From NCBI GenBank assembly GCA_937899895.1, contig CALBQR010000002.1:1-64000 (forward strand): a stretch of 64,000 nt of DNA, read 5' to 3'. Below the pieces are notes generated by a model. It did no database searches and was not told where the DNA came from. It saw nothing but the letters and a program-made list of their open reading frames with translations. This document shows positions 25,098 to 34,623 of this stretch, piece after piece (the first letter of the stretch is position 1; the number at the start of each line of letters is the position of its first letter). Position numbers and translations under genes: made by a program. The DNA is from an uncultured Alistipes sp. GTDB taxonomy: Bacteria > Bacteroidota > Bacteroidia > Bacteroidales > Rikenellaceae.

Positions 25098-26171
25098 CTA
25101 CTCGTATTTCATCGGAACGATCTCGCCGTCGAGAGCGGCTACTGCGTTGTAAGCCAGCGCACCCAACTCATTCTCGCCAGCCTCGATCACTACGGGGGCA
25201 ATGAACGAACACATCTTGGTGATGTAGTTGCAAACGTACTCGCTGTAAGCAATGCCGCCCGTGAGGATAATCACCTCGGCTTTGCCTTCGAGTACAGCGG
25301 CCATTGCGCCGATCTGCTTGCCGACGGTGTAGCACATCGCGTCGAGAATCAACTTCGCGTGCTCGTCGCCATTCTTAATGCGGTCAAGCACTTCGAGAAT
25401 CGACGCTGTACCCAGATGAGCGGTCAAACCGCCCTTGCCGGCCAGCAACTTATCCAACTCCTTCGAGGTGTATTCGCCCGACTCAACAACAGCCTTCCAG
25501 CTGTCAGCGGGCAGTGTGCCAGCACGTTCGGGAGCGATCGGTCCTTCACCCATCAGCGCATTGTTCACATCGACTGCACGACCCAAACGGTGCGCACCGA
25601 CCGAGATACCGCCGCCTAAATGAGCTACGACCAGATTCATCTCTTCGTACTTTTTGCCGATTTTAGCGGCATAGCCACGAGCAACAGCCTTCTGATTCAG
25701 GGCGTGCCAAATCGAGCGACGCTCAACCGAGGGCAGACCCGTAATTCGAGCCACAGGTTGCAGTTCGTCGGTTACGCACGGATCAGCGATAAATGCCTTA
25801 ATGCCAAACTTTTGTGCAATGCCTAATGCCAGCAGACCTCCCAAGTTAGAGGCGTGGTGCATTGTGGGATTTTTCAGGTCGTGAATAATAGCTTCGGTAA
25901 CCTCATAGACGCCCGATTGCAGCGGTTTGAGCAGGCCACCACGACCGATTACGGCGTTGAGGTTTTCGAGTTCAATGCCCTGCTTGCCAAGCTCTTCGAG
26001 AATAACGCACAGACGGAAATCGTACTGATCGAAGACCGTTTCGTAGGGAGCCAACTCCTCGCGCGTGTGTCGCACGGTGATCTCGGTTATAGGCTCCAAA
26101 TCTCGATACAGACCCACCTTTGTCGAGGTAGATCCTGGGTTGATAACTAAAATATTGTAATTGTTTCCCAT
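25098..26171 (-). CDS. buk: Butyrate kinase
   Basis: A 357-residue ASKHA kinase converting acyl-phosphate and ADP to a short-chain fatty acid and ATP. The phosphate-1 loop is VINPGSTSTKVGLYR; other landmarks are the Buk-type HASNLGGLLAL, the AHLGGGISVGAH loop and VIILTGGIAYSEY. These separate it from acetate kinase. Length is normal. It is the last gene of ackA-ptb-buk, 107 bases behind ptb with an intervening hairpin. It may act on butyrate or on branched-chain isobutyrate and isovalerate; the sequence does not decide. Confidence 0.93.
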   Translation of the reverse strand: MGNNYNILVINPGSTSTKVGLYRDLEPITEITVRHTREELAPYETVFDQYDFRLCVILEELGKQGIELENLNAVIGRGGLLKPLQSGVYEVTEAIIHDLKNPTMHHASNLGGLLALGIAQKFGIKAFIADPCVTDELQPVARITGLPSVERRSIWHALNQKAVARGYAAKIGKKYEEMNLVVAHLGGGISVGAHRLGRAVDVNNALMGEGPIAPERAGTLPADSWKAVVESGEYTSKELDKLLAGKGGLTAHLGTASILEVLDRIKNGDEHAKLILDAMCYTVGKQIGAMAAVLEGKAEVIILTGGIAYSEYVCNYITKMCSFIAPVVIEAGENELGALAYNAVAALDGEIVPMKYE

Positions 26172-26204
26172 TGAGTTTTTTGAAATGTTTAGGTTGATAA
26201 ATAG

Positions 26205-26250
26205 GCAATCCGAAGCGTGTCCCTTGTTTGAGGGTTGCGCTTCGGATTGC
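26205..26250 (-). other. Intercistronic hairpin between ptb and buk
   Basis: A perfect 13-bp stem (GCAATCCGAAGCG with CGCTTCGGATTGC) closed by an inner CCCT/AGGG stem. No T-run follows on the minus strand, so it is a weak terminator at most; an mRNA-stability or attenuation role that sets buk lower than ptb is possible. Confidence 0.7.
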
Positions 26251-26278
26251 TCTATGTTTCGGTTGAGTGTCGTCGTGA

Positions 26279-27187
26279 TTACTTAGCCGACAAGCAAGCC
26301 AAAGCGATCGAGTAGAGTTTGGTCTTGCTCGAATCGCCACGCGAAGTCAGCACGCAGGGAACCTTGCTACCAACAACCATCGCTGCCAACTCGCCACCAC
26401 CGACGTTGGTTGCCATCTTGAAGAATACGTTACCCGACTCGATGTTGGGGAAGAGCATACAGTCAACCTCACCAGCGATTGCCGAGCCCTTAACCTTCTT
26501 GTGTTCAGCGATGTGCTTATACATTGCAACGTCCAACGACAGCGGACCGTCAGCTTCGATGTTACCCAACTGACCGCGATCGCCCATCTTAGCCAACAGT
26601 GCAGCATCGGTCGACGAAATCACGGTGGGCAGCAGCTGCTCACTTGCCGAGATGATAGCAATCTTCGGGCACTTTACGCCAAGAGTGTTGGCGGTCTGCG
26701 CCAAGAACTTGATCTGCTGCTGCTTCTGCTTGAAGTCGGGCAGAGGAATAATTGCCACGTCCGAGATAGTGAGCAGACGGGGATAGTTCGGCAGATCCAC
26801 AACGGTAACGTGGGTCAAAATGCCCTTGGGAGGAACCAGACCATACTCTTTGTTGAGGATTGCTCTCATATATTTATCAGTCGTAAGCAGACCCTTCATC
26901 AGTACGTCGCCTTCGCCCTCAGCAATCATCTTTACGGCGATGTTAGCAGCTTTTACATCGACGCCTTCGTCAATGATGGTGAATTTATTGACGTCAATAC
27001 CCTCGGCAGCGCAGACCTTCTCGATCTCCTCGCGGCTACCAACCAGAGTTGCATCAACCAATTCGGCCTCTACCGCGTCATTAACAGCTGCGATAGTGTG
27101 TGAATCCTGACCGTAAGCTACGATCAGACGTTTGCGACCGCGAGCTTTCGCAGCGGTTACGACATCTTCCAAATGTCTAATTCCCAT
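26279..27187 (-). CDS. ptb: Phosphate butyryltransferase (Ptb-type phosphotransacylase)
   Basis: A 302-residue phosphotransacylase that exchanges the CoA of an acyl-CoA for phosphate. The length and the segments LMKGLLTTDKYMRAIL, KGILTHVTVVDLP and ADGPLSLDVAMYKH match the Ptb clan, not the 330-residue or 700-residue acetyl-type Pta. It lies 15 bases after ackA and upstream of buk, feeding acyl-phosphate to one or both kinases. No separate pta is seen in the window, so Ptb may also serve the acetate route; that is inference. Confidence 0.9.
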   Translation of the reverse strand: MGIRHLEDVVTAAKARGRKRLIVAYGQDSHTIAAVNDAVEAELVDATLVGSREEIEKVCAAEGIDVNKFTIIDEGVDVKAANIAVKMIAEGEGDVLMKGLLTTDKYMRAILNKEYGLVPPKGILTHVTVVDLPNYPRLLTISDVAIIPLPDFKQKQQQIKFLAQTANTLGVKCPKIAIISASEQLLPTVISSTDAALLAKMGDRGQLGNIEADGPLSLDVAMYKHIAEHKKVKGSAIAGEVDCMLFPNIESGNVFFKMATNVGGGELAAMVVGSKVPCVLTSRGDSSKTKLYSIALACLSAK

Positions 27188-27202
27188 AGTCCTTATAGTT
27201 TT

Positions 27203-28411
27203 TTATAAATTTTTGACAATAGCGTAGGTATCCGAAGCGATTACCAACTCCTCGTTGGTCTCGGCAACGACAGCCTTCACGCGCGAGTTGGGCTTCGAGA
27301 GCACCTTGCTCTGACCGCGAACTCCCTTGTTAGCTTCGTAATCAAACTCCAAGCCAAGGAACTCCATATCCTTGCAAACATACTCACGCAGGTCGTCCGA
27401 GTTCTCGCCAACACCGCCCGTGAATACTACCAGATCCAGACCGCCCATCTCGGCAGCGTATGCACCTACGTAGCTTCTCACGCGGTTGTAGTAGAGGTCG
27501 CGACCCTCGATTGCGATCTTCACGCCGGCCTCATACGCAGCGTCGATGTCGCGCATATCGCTCGAAATTCCGGTCAGACCCTGAATACCCGACTTCTTGT
27601 TGATGAATGCGTCCATCTCGTCGTAGGTCATATTCTCGTTACGTGCGATGTGGATCAGCGCGCAGGGGTCAATCTGACCCGAACGGGTACCCATACACAG
27701 ACCATCGGCGGGGGTGAAGCCCATCGAGGTATTGAACGACTTGCCAAACTTAACAGCGGTGATCGAAGCACCGTTACCGATGTGGCAAGTTACGATACGC
27801 GATTTCTCAACATCCAGACCAACCATATCGGCAGCAGCTTTGGCTACGAACTTGTGGCTTGTTCCGTGGAAGCCGTACTTGCGAATCTTCTCCTCGGTAT
27901 AGTACTTATAAGGGATAGCGTAGAGATAGTTGTGAGCGGGAATCGTCTGGTGGAAAGCGGTGTCGAAGGTGAATACCTGCGGAACGTTGGGCAGGATCTC
28001 GGCCATCGACAATGCACCCTGCAAGTTAGCGGGGTTGTGCAGCGGAGCCATCTTGATACAGTCGCGTACCTTCTCGATAGCGTCGGAAGTAACCAGCGCG
28101 CTGCCGTTGAAGTGCTCGCCGCCGTGAGCTACACGATGACCAACGGCTTTGATCTCGTCATACGAGGTGATAACGCCGTGTACGGGGTCGATCAGAGCTT
28201 TGAGGATCAGGTCGATACCCACGTTGTGGTCAGCGATAGGCTGGTGGAGTTCGAGGGGCTCTTTGCCAACGGGTTTGTGTTTCAGGTCGCCTTCTGCCTG
28301 ACCGATACGATCGACCAGACCTTTGGCCAGCAATTTGTGGCTTGCATCGTTCATATCGATCACCTGATATTTGATCGACGAACTACCGCAATTCAATACG
28401 AGAATGTTCAT
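27203..28411 (-). CDS. ackA: Acetate kinase
   Basis: A 402-residue acetate kinase making ATP from acetyl-phosphate. Landmarks: LNCGSSSIKYQVIDM, the AckA signature HRVAHGGEHF, FDTAFHQTIP, CHIGNGASITAV, MGTRSGQIDP and VFTGGVGENS. Length is standard. It is the first gene of the ackA-ptb-buk operon, with its own promoter 51 bases upstream. Clustering of acetate kinase with a butyryl-type phosphotransacylase and butyrate kinase points to one fermentative ATP-yielding module handling more than one acyl chain. Confidence 0.96.
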   Translation of the reverse strand: MNILVLNCGSSSIKYQVIDMNDASHKLLAKGLVDRIGQAEGDLKHKPVGKEPLELHQPIADHNVGIDLILKALIDPVHGVITSYDEIKAVGHRVAHGGEHFNGSALVTSDAIEKVRDCIKMAPLHNPANLQGALSMAEILPNVPQVFTFDTAFHQTIPAHNYLYAIPYKYYTEEKIRKYGFHGTSHKFVAKAAADMVGLDVEKSRIVTCHIGNGASITAVKFGKSFNTSMGFTPADGLCMGTRSGQIDPCALIHIARNENMTYDEMDAFINKKSGIQGLTGISSDMRDIDAAYEAGVKIAIEGRDLYYNRVRSYVGAYAAEMGGLDLVVFTGGVGENSDDLREYVCKDMEFLGLEFDYEANKGVRGQSKVLSKPNSRVKAVVAETNEELVIASDTYAIVKNL

Positions 28412-28461
28412 TTTGAATAAATTTATTTTGTTGATTTTTTAAGACTCCATTTTAGGGCACA

Positions 28462-28491
28462 CAAATATAAACAAAAATTTTTATGAATCAA
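28462..28491 (-). promoter_or_regulatory. Promoter of ackA-ptb-buk
   Basis: Minus strand: TTG (28491-28489), 19 bases, TATATTTG (28469-28462); full match to the Bacteroidota pattern, 51 bases before the ackA start. Confidence 0.7.
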
Positions 28492-28716
28492 TCAAGCCCG
28501 ATTGAGAAAATGTCGCAATTTCGGCACAAACGTTTATAATTTGTTACCTTTCGGATAGTTTTTGGCGGTTTATGGTGCGATTTGCCGAAGAGTTGATAGG
28601 GCGACAATAGCTCAAATGTCCGATTCTTCCTCAATTCTTTCCTCGGTTTTCCTCGCGATAGGCGCGCATAATATGTGCGTGCGTTGGAGTATTGGTCGAT
28701 TTTTGTAGAAAAGTAC

Positions 28717-28747
28717 TTGCACGATCGAATAAAAAGTTTTACCTTTG
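28717..28747 (+). promoter_or_regulatory. Promoter of the DUF349 gene
   Basis: TTG (28717-28719), 20 bases, TACCTTTG (28740-28747): full match. Transcription should begin near 28752, giving a leader of about 64 bases. Confidence 0.75.
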
Positions 28748-28760
28748 CTTGTTAAACTGT

Positions 28761-28779
28761 GTTTAGACAATGTCTAAAC
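28761..28779. promoter_or_regulatory. Perfect palindrome just after the DUF349 promoter (candidate operator)
   Basis: GTTTAGAC-AAT-GTCTAAAC, 8-bp arms with a 3-base centre, about 10 bases downstream of the expected start of transcription. The position suits a repressor site or a short hairpin at the 5' end of the mRNA. Confidence 0.6.
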
Positions 28780-28815
28780 GATGTAACCTGATCACTCTTA
28801 AACCTTTATTGAAGT

Positions 28816-30795
28816 ATGGATACCAAAGTTTCCAACCAGTCTGTTCCTATGGAACAAGTCAGCAATGCTGAAGATGTGCAGAATGTAACTACCACACAGC
28901 AGCCCGTTGAGGCGGCTCAACCTATTGACGCTGACGATACAGCTATTGTCGAAAGCGTGGATTTTTCAGACGAGGAGGCTCAACTCGCTGCCGATAATGC
29001 CGGCATTGATTTGGGCGAAGCCACTCCCGAAGAGGAGGCTGCCGCGGTGCAGACCAATACCTCTATTACGGCCGATGAGCAATCGTTGGCGGGCAAGAGT
29101 AAGTCTGAACTTGTTGAGTTATTCGCACAATTGTTGGAAACAAAGCCCGTGCAGAGCCTGCGTAGCGATGCCGAGGCTGTCAAAATAGCATTTTATAAAC
29201 TTCGTCGTGCGGAGGTTGATGCACAGCGTAAGGAGTTTATCGAAGCGGGCGGCAAGGAGGAGGATTTCACTCCTGCGGTTGATGGTGATGAGGTAACTCT
29301 CAAAGAGTTGTTTGCTCGCTACCGCAAGATGCGCGATGAGTTCGTTGCAGGCTTGGAGCACGCCAAGGAGGAGAACTTGAAGATCAAGTTGGCAATTATC
29401 GAGGAGTTGAAGGAGTTGGTGAATAGCGATGAGACGCTGAACCACACATTCAACAAATTCCGCGAGTTGCAGCAGCGTTGGAAGGAGACGGGTCCCGTTC
29501 CACAGGCAAATGTGAAGGATACGTGGGAGACTTACAACCTGCACGTTGAGAACTTCTACAACTTTATCAAGATCAACAAAGAGCTGCGTGATCTGGACTT
29601 GAAGAAGAATTACGAGGCGAAGATCGCTCTTTGTGAGCAGGCCGAATCGCTGGTTTTGGAGTCGTCGATCGTGTCGGCTTTCCGAAAATTGCAGAAGTTG
29701 CACGACGAGTGGCGCGAGACGGGTCCTGTGGCAAATGAGTACAAGGAGTCGCTGTGGGAGCGTTTCAAGCAGGCAAGTTCGCGTATCAATAAGGCCCATC
29801 AGGAGTATTTCGAGAACCTTAAAGGCGAGCAGCAGAAGAATCTCGAAATGAAGACCGAGCTTTGTGTCAAGGCCGAGGAGCTAACCGAGCAGATGTTCAC
29901 CTCGCGCAAGGAGTGGAATAAGGCAAATGACCGTCTGCTGGATATTCAGAAGGTTTGGAAGACTATCGGTTTTGCACCGAAAAAGGATAATACCCGCATC
30001 TATGAACGTTTCCGTAATGCTTGTGATCGTTTTTTCGCGTTGAAGCGTGATTATTATGCACAGCTGAAAACCGAGATGGATCACAACCTCCAACTCAAAA
30101 ATGAGATTTGTGAGGCGGCCGAGTCGATTATGGATAGCGAGGATTGGAAGAAGACCTCTGATGAACTGATCGCATTACAGAAGCGTTGGAAGGAGATTGG
30201 TGCTGTGTCGCGCCGCCATTCTGACGCTGTGTGGAAGCGATTCCGTGCTGCTTGCGACCACTTCTTTGAGCGTAAGGCGGCTCACTTCTCGTCGATTGAC
30301 AACGAGCAGGAGCGTAATTTGCAGGCTAAACGCGAATTGTTGGAGCAGATGAAGGCTTGCGACGTTAAGGAGGGTGGTTACGAGGCGATCAAGACATTCC
30401 AGCGTCAGTGGAATGAGATCGGTTATGTGCCCATCAAGCAGAAGGATGCGTTGCAGAAGCAGTATAAGGAGGTGGTTGATGCCCTCTTTGCTGCGTTGCG
30501 TGGTTCGGAGCGCGATCGCTCGATGGATCGTTTCCGCTCGAAGCTTTCGACTATGAAGGCGTCGGGCGACAAACGTCTGCGTTCGGAGCGTGAGCGTTTA
30601 TATAATAAGGTGAAGCAGCTTGAAGCCGACATCGCCCTTTTGGAGAACAATATCGGATTCTTCTCGCACTCGAAGGGTGCCGAGTCGATGATTAACGATG
30701 TTCGCGCGAAGATCGCCAAGGCCAAGGCAGAGATGGCAGAGGCTATCGAAAAGGTGAAACTGATCGATCGCGAAGAGGAGCAGACCGAGGATTAA
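28816..30795 (+). CDS. DUF349 repeat protein
   Basis: A 659-residue, highly charged, all-helical protein. An acidic N-terminal 90 residues is followed by five or six DUF349 repeats, each with a Trp in a context such as LQQRWKETGPVP, LHDEWRETGPVA, IQKVWKTIGFAPK, LQKRWKEIGAVSRR and FQRQWNEIGYVPIK, and a closing coiled coil. DUF349 proteins occur in many bacteria; the molecular role in Bacteroidota is not established to my knowledge. No signal peptide, so cytoplasmic. It is 80 bases upstream of pyrG with no terminator between, so they may be co-transcribed. Confidence 0.9.
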   Translation: MDTKVSNQSVPMEQVSNAEDVQNVTTTQQPVEAAQPIDADDTAIVESVDFSDEEAQLAADNAGIDLGEATPEEEAAAVQTNTSITADEQSLAGKSKSELVELFAQLLETKPVQSLRSDAEAVKIAFYKLRRAEVDAQRKEFIEAGGKEEDFTPAVDGDEVTLKELFARYRKMRDEFVAGLEHAKEENLKIKLAIIEELKELVNSDETLNHTFNKFRELQQRWKETGPVPQANVKDTWETYNLHVENFYNFIKINKELRDLDLKKNYEAKIALCEQAESLVLESSIVSAFRKLQKLHDEWRETGPVANEYKESLWERFKQASSRINKAHQEYFENLKGEQQKNLEMKTELCVKAEELTEQMFTSRKEWNKANDRLLDIQKVWKTIGFAPKKDNTRIYERFRNACDRFFALKRDYYAQLKTEMDHNLQLKNEICEAAESIMDSEDWKKTSDELIALQKRWKEIGAVSRRHSDAVWKRFRAACDHFFERKAAHFSSIDNEQERNLQAKRELLEQMKACDVKEGGYEAIKTFQRQWNEIGYVPIKQKDALQKQYKEVVDALFAALRGSERDRSMDRFRSKLSTMKASGDKRLRSERERLYNKVKQLEADIALLENNIGFFSHSKGAESMINDVRAKIAKAKAEMAEAIEKVKLIDREEEQTED

Positions 30796-30875
30796 GCAGA
30801 GGGCTTAAACCGAAAAAGAGCAAAGTAAAGGAATTTACAATAAAAAGAAACCAAAGAATTAAAAAATATACGATT

Positions 30876-32489
30876 ATGTCAATTGCTAAACCCAAGTACA
30901 TTTTCGTAACCGGTGGTGTTGCATCGTCGCTTGGCAAGGGTATTATCTCTTCGTCGATTGCGCGTTTGTTGCAGGCACGCGGCTACTCGGTCGCAATTCA
31001 GAAGTGCGACCCCTATATCAACGTCGATCCCGGAACGTTGAATCCTTATGAGCACGGCGAGTGCTATGTTACCAATGATGGCACGGAGGCAGACCTCGAT
31101 TTGGGCCACTACGAGCGCTTTACGGCGATCCCGACCTCGAACGCAAATACCGTAACTACGGGTAAGATCTACCAGAGTGTGATCAACAAGGAGCGTCGTG
31201 GCGAGTATCTGGGTAAGACCGTACAGGTTATCCCTCATATTACCGATGAGATCAAGCGTCGTATCCAGTTGTTGTCGGCAAAGAAGATCTACGATGTGAT
31301 CATCACCGAGATCGGTGGTACGGTGGGCGATATCGAGTCGCTGCCCTATATCGAGTCGGTGCGCCAGTTGCGTTACCAGCTCGGTTATCGCAATACGGCT
31401 TTGGTACACTTGACTCTTGTTCCCTATATGACTGCAAGTGCCGAGTTGAAGACCAAGCCTACACAGCACTCGGTTAAGGCTTTGTTGGAGAATGGTTTGC
31501 AGCCTGATGTATTGGTTCTTCGTTCGGAGTATCATTTGCCACAGGAGGTGCGCCGCAAGGTGGCTCTGTTCTGCAATGTTGATCCGAAGGCTGTTGTTGA
31601 GTCGTTGGACGTTCCTACGATTTATGAGGTGCCTTTGAAGATGCGTGAGCAGAATTTGGATGAGGTTCTGTTGGAGAAACTCGACCTACCTGCCGACAAA
31701 CCGTCGGATATGAAGGCGTGGGAGGCTTTCGTTGAGAAGGTTAAGAATCCCTCGAAACGTGTCGATATCGCTCTGGTTGGTAAGTATGTCGAGTTGCCCG
31801 ATGCATATAAGTCGATTATTGAGGCTTATGTTCACGCAGGCGCAATGAACGATTGCAAGGTTAAGCTGCATTTGGTGCCCGCCGAGAAGGTTACTCCCGC
31901 AACGGTTGAGGAGTTGTTGGGTCAGATGAATGGTATTATGGTCGCTCCCGGCTTCGGTAATCGCGGTATTGACGGTAAGCTGACCGCTGTAAAGTATGCT
32001 CGTGAGAATAAAGTGCCGTTCTTCGGTATCTGCTTGGGTATGCAGTGCGCAGTTATCGAATTTGCTCGCAACGTATTGGGTTACGAGGATGCCAACTCGA
32101 CCGAGATGGAGCAGACGCAGCACCCCGTTATCGACCTGATGGAGGAGCAGAAGGGTCTGTCGGAGAAGGGTGGCACGATGCGTTTGGGTGCATATCCTTG
32201 CCACTTGGATCCTCACTCGAAGGTGAGCCGTGCTTACAACGCAACAACCGTTGAGGAGCGTCATCGTCATCGTTACGAGTTCAATAGCGACTATCTTGAT
32301 GAGTTCGAGGCAGCAGGTATGCGTGCCGTAGGTATGAATCCCGATACGGGCCTTGTTGAGGTTATCGAATTGGATGAGCATCCTTGGTTTGTTGCTACGC
32401 AGTACCATCCTGAATATAGTAGCAATGTGCTGAATCCTCATCCTCTGTTTGTGGCGTTTGTGGCTGCAGCATTGGAGAATAAGAAGTAG
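30876..32489 (+). CDS. pyrG: CTP synthase
   Basis: A 537-residue enzyme making CTP from UTP, ATP and glutamine. N-terminal synthetase: FVTGGVASSLGKGIISSSIA (P-loop) and DPYINVDPGTLNPYEHGE. C-terminal class I amidase: nucleophile elbow FFGICLGMQCAVIEF with the active Cys, and the His/Glu pair in TQYHPEYSS. Length is standard. It lies between the DUF349 gene and yidC on the same strand with short gaps. Confidence 0.97.
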   Translation: MSIAKPKYIFVTGGVASSLGKGIISSSIARLLQARGYSVAIQKCDPYINVDPGTLNPYEHGECYVTNDGTEADLDLGHYERFTAIPTSNANTVTTGKIYQSVINKERRGEYLGKTVQVIPHITDEIKRRIQLLSAKKIYDVIITEIGGTVGDIESLPYIESVRQLRYQLGYRNTALVHLTLVPYMTASAELKTKPTQHSVKALLENGLQPDVLVLRSEYHLPQEVRRKVALFCNVDPKAVVESLDVPTIYEVPLKMREQNLDEVLLEKLDLPADKPSDMKAWEAFVEKVKNPSKRVDIALVGKYVELPDAYKSIIEAYVHAGAMNDCKVKLHLVPAEKVTPATVEELLGQMNGIMVAPGFGNRGIDGKLTAVKYARENKVPFFGICLGMQCAVIEFARNVLGYEDANSTEMEQTQHPVIDLMEEQKGLSEKGGTMRLGAYPCHLDPHSKVSRAYNATTVEERHRHRYEFNSDYLDEFEAAGMRAVGMNPDTGLVEVIELDEHPWFVATQYHPEYSSNVLNPHPLFVAFVAAALENKK

Positions 32490-32537
32490 TTGAGAGTGAG
32501 GCTCAAACTAAACAAATATGCAACTTAAAAAATTGAG

Positions 32538-34493
32538 ATGGATAAAAATTCAGTAATCGGACTTGTCTTGATTGGTGCTCTGCTGATCGGATATAGTTTC
32601 TACACAAACAAACAGCAGCAGGAGTACCAGAAGGCGCAGGCCGAGTGGGTTGCTGCGCACCCTGAACTTGCCGAGCAGCCCGCCGAGGCGGACTCGACGG
32701 CAGTTGCAGCCGAGATGGCTACAATCGCAGGGGACACTCTGACGGCCGAGCAGCGTCAGCAGCGTGCCGATGAGGCTTTGAATGCAAATTTGGGCAACGA
32801 TCTCTTTGCCGCCTTGAAGGGTACGGATGAGAGTTTCGAGGTCGAGAATGATGTTATGAAGGTAACATTCTCGAATCGTGGTGCGCAGATTACGGGTGTC
32901 GAATTGAAGGATTATATGCGTTATGCCGAGGGCGAGCGCACCGAGCCTATTCAGCTTTATCGTGAGGGTTCGGCCGATTTCGATATCTGTATGTATGTTC
33001 ACAATGGCGTGAATAATGTTCGCATTAATACGCGTGATTATGCATTCCAGATTGATCCCGTTCAGAAGATTGATGACTACCAGCAGGTTGTTATGCGCCT
33101 GCCCGTTAGTGGAGCGTCGGCTATCGAATATATCTACAAGATTTACGATAGCGAGTCTGCCGCTCGTAACTATATGGTCGATTTCGATGTACGTATGGTC
33201 GATATGGAGTCGCTGATGGCAAATCAAACCCAGTTGGAGGTTGTTTGGCGCAATATTTCGCTCCGCAACGAGAAGGGCTTCCAGGCCGAGAATATGGCTA
33301 CCACGATCGCTTATCGCTATCCGAATGAGAGCTCGATCGAGGAACTGTCGGTGGGTGAGCGCGCCGAGGAGACCGAGAATACTCGCGTAAATTGGGTGGC
33401 GTTCAAGCAGCAGTTCTTCTCGTCGGTGCTGATTGCCGAGAACAATTTCGACTATGCGTCGATGCGTTACACCACCTTCCCCGAAGGCTCGGAGGAGTTG
33501 AAGAGCTTCAATGCCACGATGTCGATTCCCTACTCGAAGCTTACAACCGATTATAAGTTCCAATTCTATTTCGGCCCGAACAAGTATTCGATCTTGAATA
33601 AGTGCGTGTCGGAGAATGACCAACCGCTCTATTTGGAGCGTTTGATCCCGCTGGGCTGGGGTATCTTCGGTTGGGTGAACCGTTGGTTTGTAATCCCGAT
33701 GTTCGACTTTTTGAGTAAGTATATCGGCAACTTCGGTTGGATTATTCTGATTATGACCATCGTGATCAAGATCATCATCTCGCCGCTGACCTATAAGTCG
33801 TATGCGTCGATGGCGAAGATGCGTGTTATTAAGCCCGAAATGGATGAGATTAACGCCCGTTATCCCAAGCAGGAGGATGCGATGAAGAAGCAGCAGGCTG
33901 TTATGGATCTCTATCAACGTGCAGGTATCAGCCCGATGGGTGGTTGCTTGCCGATGTTGATCCAGATGCCTATTCTGATTGCTATGTTCCGTTTCTTCCC
34001 CGCTTCGATCGAGTTGCGCGGTGAGAGCTTCTTGTGGGCAGAGGACCTTTCGACCTATGATAGCGTACTCAATCTGCCCTTCTCGATTCCTTGGTATGGC
34101 GACCACGTGAGCTTGTTCGCGCTATTGATGGCCGTATCGCTGTTCGTCTATTCGTGGATCAACTATCAGCAGACCGCAGCTTCGCAGCCCCAGATGGCAG
34201 GTATGAAGTTTATGACGCTTTATATGATGCCTGTGATGATGCTTTTGTGGTTCAATAGTTATTCGAGTGGTCTGTGCTACTACTACTTCATTTCGCAGTT
34301 GATCACTATTGCTATGACTTACGGTATCCGCGCAATGCTTGATGATGATAAGGTACGTGCGCAGATGCAGGCCAATGCGAAAAAGAAGAAGAACAAGAAA
34401 AAGAGCCGCTTCCAGCAGCGTTATGAGGAACTTATGAAGCAGCAGCAGGAGATGTTGCGTGAGCAGCAGGCACAGCAGCAGCGTCGTAAGTAG
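32538..34493 (+). CDS. yidC: Membrane protein insertase YidC
   Basis: A 651-residue insertase of the inner membrane, Gram-negative type: first membrane helix at residues 4-22, a large periplasmic domain (about 60-380), then the conserved five-helix core beginning around the GWGIFGWVNRWFVIPMFDFL segment. Landmarks are MAKMRVIKPEMDEINARYP in the cytoplasmic hairpin and GCLPMLIQMPILIAMFRFF. The C-terminus is strongly basic and Gln-rich (KKKKNKKKSRFQQ), as in ribosome-binding tails. It follows pyrG by 48 bases and is closed by a strong terminator. Confidence 0.96.
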   Translation: MDKNSVIGLVLIGALLIGYSFYTNKQQQEYQKAQAEWVAAHPELAEQPAEADSTAVAAEMATIAGDTLTAEQRQQRADEALNANLGNDLFAALKGTDESFEVENDVMKVTFSNRGAQITGVELKDYMRYAEGERTEPIQLYREGSADFDICMYVHNGVNNVRINTRDYAFQIDPVQKIDDYQQVVMRLPVSGASAIEYIYKIYDSESAARNYMVDFDVRMVDMESLMANQTQLEVVWRNISLRNEKGFQAENMATTIAYRYPNESSIEELSVGERAEETENTRVNWVAFKQQFFSSVLIAENNFDYASMRYTTFPEGSEELKSFNATMSIPYSKLTTDYKFQFYFGPNKYSILNKCVSENDQPLYLERLIPLGWGIFGWVNRWFVIPMFDFLSKYIGNFGWIILIMTIVIKIIISPLTYKSYASMAKMRVIKPEMDEINARYPKQEDAMKKQQAVMDLYQRAGISPMGGCLPMLIQMPILIAMFRFFPASIELRGESFLWAEDLSTYDSVLNLPFSIPWYGDHVSLFALLMAVSLFVYSWINYQQTAASQPQMAGMKFMTLYMMPVMMLLWFNSYSSGLCYYYFISQLITIAMTYGIRAMLDDDKVRAQMQANAKKKKNKKKSRFQQRYEELMKQQQEMLREQQAQQQRRK

Positions 34494-34511
34494 GCCGTTT
34501 CGGTTTTATTG

Positions 34512-34552
34512 ATAAAAGCCGTATCTCACTTTTGAGGTACGGCTTTTTTTAT
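34512..34552 (+). terminator. Terminator after yidC
   Basis: Stem AAAGCCGTATCTCA / TGAGGTACGGCTTT (one mismatch or G-U pair) with a CTTT loop, followed by a long T-run. Confidence 0.9.
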
Positions 34553-34623
34553 GCTGAAAAATTATGATAATCAGTAAAAAAGCACTAACTTTGAAAATTG
34601 AAACCAATTTAACCGAAATCACT

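Larger units (their letters stand above)
28412..28815. other. 404-base divergent intergenic region
   Basis: It holds the ackA promoter at its left, the DUF349-gene promoter and a palindrome at its right, and about 200 bases between them in which I see no gene, tRNA or obvious structured RNA. Confidence 0.6.

Noticed and set aside
32550..34106. 518-residue open frame opposite yidC
   Set aside because: Antisense shadow produced by codon bias; no family features, and YidC is certain on the other strand.
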